Source of the DNA: Turbatrix aceti
Taxonomy: Eukaryota > Nematoda > Chromadorea > Rhabditida > Panagrolaimidae
Direction of reading: 5' to 3'
DNA length: 64,000 nucleotides
NCBI GenBank assembly: GCA_963969345.1
Contig: OZ017768.1
Location: forward strand, 1,776,573 to 1,840,572
In this document: piece by piece, positions 58,506-64,000 of the stretch
Position numbering within the stretch: the first letter of the stretch is position 1
Layout of the letters: each line of letters starts with the position of its first letter
Made by a program: the position numbers and the translations under genes
Notes under the pieces: generated by a model
Databases searched by the model: none
Seen by the model: the letters and a program-made list of their open reading frames with translations, nothing else
Told to the model about the DNA's origin: nothing

Positions 58506-59580
58506 GACCCACTCTGTGAGCTTTTTTATTCGTAAGGTGGACCGTCCGACACAGGCATTTTACAACTTCCGATGTTTTGTGCCATAGTTGTTGGCACCCA
58601 TAGGGAGGGTCAACTTTTCGGTATGTGACATTTTTCAGATGCCGGATTCAGGAGATACGGGCTTCTGCAATTTTCGACGTCAAATTTTCAAATTGCTTCT
58701 AAAATTCTAATTTTTGGTACACAGGGGTATCTTGGCACGAGAAATCGACTGGTGTATTTACTTTTGTCAAAAAACATCTGTTTGTTTTGAAAAACCATGT
58801 TTTATGGTTTTCCCGCCTATTTTCGTCCGTTGCTTGGCTCCAGCATCCGTATTTTACTCGCCGAGGCCGTTTTCACAGTGAATTCTAACATTACATATTG
58901 TTACCTCTCGCAAGAAGTCAAAGAAAAAATTTATTTGCATACCTTTTTTTCTACAGAAACCATTTTGTAACGCCAACTAGGGTCAAAAACGGGCAAAAAG
59001 TGCACAGAATACGTCGGAACGGGTCTCTTTTCATGTGCGCAACGTGCGAACGCGCGCCGAACTGCGACGCACGCATACCGCTCTCTTCTTTCTCGCGGTT
59101 TTGCCCGTTTTTGACCCTAGTTGGCGTTACAAAATGGTTTCTGTGGAAAAAAAGGTATGCAAATAAATTTTTTCTTTGACTTCTTGCGAGAGGTAACAAT
59201 ATGTAATGTTAGAATTCACTGTGAAAACGGCCTCGGCGAGTAAAATACGGATGCTGGAGCCAAGCAACGGACGAAAATAGGCGGGAAAACCATAAAACAT
59301 GGTTTTTCAAAACAAACAGATGTTTTTTGACAAAAGTAAATACACCAGTAGATTTCTCGTTCCAAGATACCCCTGTGTACCAATCATCAGAATTTTTGAA
59401 GCATTTTGAAAATTTGACGTCGGAAACTTCCAGGAGCCGTAGCTCCAGAATCCGGCATCTAAAAAATTTTTGATAGGGGTATTTGGACCCTCCCCATAAG
59501 TGCCTACAATTTTGGCACAAAACATCGGAAGGTGTAAAATGCCTGTGTCGTCGGAAATAAAAAAGCTCACAGAGGGGGTC
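58506..59580. mobile_element. TTAA-flanked foldback element (about 490-bp inverted arms)
   Basis: Arms 58506-58998 and about 59098-59580 are reverse complements with scattered mismatches, separated by a roughly 100-bp CG-richer spacer. The outer ends are GACCCACTCTGTGAGC and its inverted partner GACCCCCTCTGTGAGC. Both ends are flanked by TTAA (58502-58505 and 59581-59584), the target site of piggyBac-type transposases. No transposase frame is present, so it would be non-autonomous. A related fragment is at 51480-51550. piggyBac affiliation is inference from TTAA only. Confidence 0.75.
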
Positions 59581-59999
59581 TTAATTTTTTTCCACGCTGA
59601 AAAAATCTCTGCACGAAAAAAATATACCTAAAAAAAGTTTCTTCCCACGAAAAATGTTTCCTATCCAAAAATCGTAAAAAGTCGTCATTTATCGTAAGTT
59701 TTCCAACTTTTCGTGCTTTAGGATTCATTTTTTGTTCAATTTCCGTTATCAGCAGCCCAAACATAATCTCCTTGCGTTCTTCTTCGCCGCGGAGTAGCAC
59801 TGCACTGATATTTAGTCTTCGTTCTTCGCCAACCAACTTTGGCGTATGTTTCCGTGGTCGTCGTGGTCGTAGTTGTCTATTTGTTTCTTATCTCAGTGAA
59901 TTCTACAACCAACCACTACCTATAATCTCTCCTCCACTCGTCTCGCGTCCGTGTCCGTGTCACTATCGCTTAATTCTTTCTCCTTCCCAGAACAACAAA
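59581..59999. other. Upstream region of the partial gene at 60000
   Basis: Includes a pyrimidine-rich stretch ending in TTCTCCTTCCCAG (59990), a good acceptor 10 nt before the candidate start codon. Confidence 0.4.
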
Positions 60000-61162
60000 A
60001 TGGCAGTGCAGAGGGATCCGTAAGTTGTCTTAATTTTTGACTGACTATCGTATCAGTGCATCGTCTCTTCTCCTCTCCTGTCTGGGTCAGTCGGGAAAAA
60101 TCTGGTGAATAGAGTGTGTCTGGGGTGCCTTTTTTTCATCTTCTTGTCTGACGAGACGATCTCTGACAATTTTCCGGATCTTTTCCGACCCGTAATTCTT
60201 TGTTTTACGTCAAAACGTGTAAAAAGGGTCGTAAAATCAAATTTTGTTCAGTCAAATCAGTTTTCAAACCAACCGTTTCTCCCTTTTTTGTCGCTCCGGA
60301 ACGAACGTTCGTCGTCAAAATTTATTCTTCATTTTTCTGCACTTTGTCATTTCATCCGGTGTTAGCGTCCGACGTCCGACGTCTGATGTGAATCGTCGGT
60401 CGCCATTCATCCACCCACAAAGATATCTCTCCTCTTCTGTCTTCTTTGTATCCATCCATCCATTTTTATCTCCGTGGTCGTCGCCTATCTCTCCTCCGGG
60501 GAAGGAAAGAGACTGACTTTGCCCCCGCCCGCCCAGTTGAGTTGTCTACTACAACTTTGCTCTGATCCTACGCCAACCCACCCACCCGTTTCTCTTGCTC
60601 TTGCTCCGGTTCTGTCTGATTTCATTCTTCCTTCCTTCTTTGTTCGTTGTTGTTCGTCTCTGCGTCCGAGTGATTCTTCTATCCATTCCAGCGATCGGTG
60701 CACCAACCAGGGCAGTCAGTCTGGAAAAAAAGAAGAATTGTTGGAAGTGAGTGGACGATGGCGATAGCGAGCGTGCCTGCACACTTCTTTGTCTGGTCTG
60801 GGTTTGGGTTTTTTCTTCTTCTTCTTTCTTCTTTTTTTTAGAAAAGGGTGAGGTGAGGCGAGGCTCACTGTTTTTTGCTTTCAGATCGTAAAAAAACCGT
60901 CTCGCGCGTCTTCAAATGCCATTTGCACACCACCGCAGCACCAGTTACGTTCAAAATCGACCGCTGTCCATTTTGCTTGCTTCGCAAAGAGGTTTTCTCC
61001 ATATTTTTGTTCATTTTTGTGCATTCTTGCTTCTTCAACACCCCGGGCTCGAAGGTCTCTGTTCTGGGATGGTTTATCGTTATCGTGTTTATTTACGATC
61101 GATAGCATAAATCATCCCTGGCCTGATGCCTTGCTTGCCTCCTCAAACACAAACAATCACGC
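60000..61162 (+). CDS. Probable 5' end of an unidentified gene (continues past the window)
   Basis: A strong acceptor (CTTCCCAG, 59990) is followed by AACAACAAAATGG and a 20-nt coding exon (60000-60019) ending at GTAAGT. A second exon (60692-60746) joins in frame to give MAVQRDPDRCTNQGSQSG then KKEELLE and ends at GTGAGT. A third candidate (60885-61162) stays open in the required phase and ends CACGC/GTAAGT, but its composition is not convincing. I do not recognise the protein, and I find no confident further exon before 64000. The long CT-rich stretch between exons is consistent with a large first-intron gene. Exons 1-2 are moderately supported; exon 3 weakly. Confidence 0.4.
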
Positions 61163-64000
61163 GTAAGTTTTTTGCCTTGTTTTCTTTTTTTTTGGTTGTT
61201 TCAAGTTGAAACTTTCAACAGAAAAATCTACCTGTTTGGACTTGCATCCATCCTGTCACGATGGTTGCAAAAAGAGAAAAAAAACAGACAGAATCGTTTA
61301 AAAATATCGTAAATCAACGACAAATATTTATTGGGTTTAGCTAATTTACCTGGGAGTCGCGCAGTAAATTAAGTGTTCATTACCTTTTTAATTTGTCTTT
61401 ATTTATCTATCTTACTTTGTTACCACGTGAATATCACAGAGGGGGAAAACAACGGGCATGGTGAAAAAATTGGAGGTTGTACAAAGCCCATATGACTTTG
61501 TTGGTGGTTTGGTTTGGGTTCAGAGCCAACAATGTTGTTGTGTCGTCGTCCGCGTACGTCGGGGGACGAAACGCAACAAAGGCACAAAAAAGTTTACAAC
61601 ACGACGATTTGCATGAATGATAGGTTCAGTGCGGTTATTGAAAGTGTCAGATTTAAAAATTAATAATTTTAAAAATGAGAAAAACAAAAATTTTGTGTTT
61701 GCAAAAACGATTTGCATTTTTGCTCACTTTTTAGCGTTCAAAAAAATTAAAAAAAAATTGAGATCTCGAGCCGCTCGTTCGAAAACTCGACTTCAGAATA
61801 TTCGGGTCGCGTCCGACGGCTCTAAATTTTAGATCGCTCGACAACTCTGATTACGAATAGGGATAACACGAACATTTTGATGAATTCGTTCAGGGAATCG
61901 AACGAACACGAACGTCGTTGATCGTAAAAGAACACGGACGAACAGATTAATTTTATCATTCGTGCAATATTTCGTTTTCTTTTTAATTTTTTTTGTTTAA
62001 AAACATTTTATAAAAAATAGACAAAAAATCTGAACTTCGGTATTCTGCGTTACACAAATTTTTGTTCGTCAGCGAACAGAAACTAATGAATGTTTATCAT
62101 AAATACTGAATAAATTATGATTGAACACTGTGTTTTTTAACAGCCGAAAAAAACCTAAATTTTTTATTACCGGCAATTTTTTTAAACATGATGAAGATTT
62201 GAAGCTTATAAATGAAAATCAACCTGATCTGCAACTTTTTTTTGGACACGACCGACTTATGCGATACGATTTTCGAAAACTGATTTATTACCCAGCTTTT
62301 CGAAATTGTAACGCATAGTTCAGTTGTGTCGTTGAACAATAGAGCCGTGGAATCTGACCAGTCAACTAATCGTTGTAAAGGAAGAATACATGTATGACCG
62401 ATGAAACAAAAAAGCGAATCTATGGTGTTTTTATGCACAAAGTGGGCGGAGATAATTTTCAGACGTTTTCGTCAACGGTGACTGGCACGATTAACTTGAA
62501 AATGACTGTGTTGAACTTTTTTTTGGAGATACAGTATTTTGTGTAACACTTGTGCTGAAAATAAATAAAATATGTCTAACAAGTAAGCAAGGAAACAGTA
62601 ATCAGTAAAACAACGGTAAATCAAGTACAGTGAGAAGTAATGTCTCTATATTTATATATTGGACAATTATTTATTATTTTTAAATAAAACAAACAAACAA
62701 ACAGAGGTATGAACTCATTTTTTGTTGATTGATGTCGGAAAAACACAAATCCAACAAACACTAAAAGCACAATCACGAACAGTTTTAATTAATATTATTT
62801 TTGCCGGAACTTTGGTTCTTGTTTTGTAACTTTTGATCAGGAACACTCGACAAATCAAATTGTGTGGCTTTATTCCTCAAACTCATAATTATTTTTGTCT
62901 ATTTTTTCCATTATTTACTTTGCCTTTATTTTGTTCCAAATTTTCTGTTGATTTCTTACAAACAAAAAAATCATTTCTTATGTAATTTTCAATGGAGTCA
63001 GAGCCAGACCCCAAAATGTTGGGGGCCGGAGTGGACACTTTTATTTCATTTAATTTTTCACAAATTTGTTCTCGTTACAGTACATTCGAATCATTTTATG
63101 TATCAAAGATCATTTCTTGAGCGCGCTGGACATATTACAGCGATACAGTACCTGTCTGCCGATCTGCACGCTTTGTTTTTCTTTCGCACACGATTTCCCG
63201 GAATTCGTGGCTGGTAGTGACGATTGCGAGTGATGTTTCTGCACTTTTGCTGAATCACCATCGGAAGTCGCTCTCTCCTCTTTATTTTTTGTTTTGTGTA
63301 GCGAAAATAATAGCTTCCTCTTTCTTTCGCATCTCTCGATTGCATCATTTTCAGAGATCTACCGTATCTCGCATGGGATTTTTTTGTTCATCGATGCTTC
63401 AAAAATTTTTCAAAACTTACTGCTCGCTATTTCACTTTTTTTTTCGTAGCCAGGCGAGAGAGGTAAAGTCTGGTCTTATTTTCGCGTACTCAAAAGGTCA
63501 GAAAAAGTAATGGTCAGAAACTCAAAATGCCGAGCCAAGCAAACCTTACATTAGTTATGCATAAAATGGTAATGATGCTTTTGGAAGAAAGATCCTGTTG
63601 TCCGTAACCTTTAGTTTTGAAGTGCCAGATGTGATTGATCGATGATCGGTGATGAGTTAAAATTATCCGACAAATTTGAGTTTTTTTTTTCCAAAAAAAA
63701 TTTGATCAAAAAACTTCTGAAATACGTTTTTGAACCAAATTTTCTGTGTATTTTGTTGATCCCGGTTCTCGCAAAAAAAAATCTTTTAACAAATTTTTTT
63801 AAAAGAATTCAATAAAATCGTTTTTTTCAAATCGGCATAAACAAGACTGCTCCTCAATTTTTGTCCTGTACCTTTTACAAGTTTTCCCTCCTTTTTTGTT
63901 GCCGCCTGCCATAACGTCCCAAACAAATGGCTTCTCTATTTTTCCCTTCCATTCATGAACTTTTTATTTATTTTTCTTTTATGAAGAATCAAGCAAGCCC
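61163..64000. other. Right end of the window, no supported gene
   Basis: AT-rich DNA containing the third R3 repeat copy (61660-61850) and a CGAACACGAACG-rich low-complexity stretch (61870-61950). If the gene at 60000 is real, this is probably one of its introns. Confidence 0.4.
61660..61850. repeat. Dispersed repeat family R3, copy 3
   Basis: Divergent relative of 3020-3260 and 6745-6980 (GCATTTTTGCTCACTTTTTA, GAGCCGCTCGTTCGAAAACT), with an extra decayed direct repeat of the CTCGACAACTCTGA part. Confidence 0.45.

Noticed and set aside
58898..59199. Mirror-image open frames in the foldback element
   Set aside because: They arise from the inverted arms being read on both strands; no transposase or other domain.

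Overview
The window is animal nuclear DNA: AT-rich, with split genes, mostly short introns (about 50-110 nt) with T-rich 3' ends and YAG acceptors, and AATAAA-type 3' ends. The recognisable proteins are conserved metazoan ones: RAD21, LSM2, TSEN34, an INO80D-like protein, ECHDC3, an LHX3/4 LIM-homeodomain factor, SNRNP40 and MFF. The extended GTAAGTTTTT donors, the T-rich acceptors and the RAD21 N-terminus suggest an ecdysozoan (nematode or tardigrade grade). I cannot fix the phylum. A 17-nt exact match to nematode SL1 at 22771-22787 is a hint only.

Layout. 119-2799 (+): RAD21 cohesin kleisin in 7 exons. 2944-9650: a tandem duplication of about 2.9 kb; each unit carries one intact four-exon minus-strand gene of unknown function, and unit B is interrupted by an internally deleted LTR retroelement (5989-6698). 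9684-12482 (-): LSM2 and TSEN34. 13500-21965 (+): a large seven-exon INO80D-like gene, head-to-head with TSEN34. 24831-28546 (+): mitochondrial ECHDC3. 33391-45247 (+): an LHX3/4-type LIM-homeobox gene with two large introns (3.4 and 7.0 kb). 46293-47491 (+): a secreted or surface-anchored glycoprotein of unknown family. 48464-56581: three MFF/Tango11-like genes (Drp1-adaptor family) with SNRNP40 (-) between the first and second; SNRNP40 and the second MFF-like gene share a 258-bp bidirectional promoter, and the first MFF-like gene arose from a duplication that carried along a relic of SNRNP40 exon 1. 56582-64000 is mostly non-coding, with a 1.08-kb TTAA-flanked foldback element and a probable 5' end of a gene running beyond the window.

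The repeat landscape is the other main feature. Thirteen islands of a TTACTTTTG/AAGTAAC hairpin-rich repeat sit in introns and intergenic DNA. There is also a 157-bp satellite (five units), a minisatellite made of 3'-splice-site-like units inside an MFF intron, inverted repeats flanking the LIM-domain exon, and a 70-bp insertion with a 9-bp target duplication.

Functionally, the genes are mostly unlinked housekeeping functions (cohesion, U6/U5 snRNP, tRNA splicing, chromatin remodelling, mitochondrial acyl-CoA chemistry, mitochondrial fission). The lineage-specific interest lies in the MFF-like expansion, the duplicated unknown genes and the repeats. All exon coordinates were assigned by eye from splice signals and reading frame.
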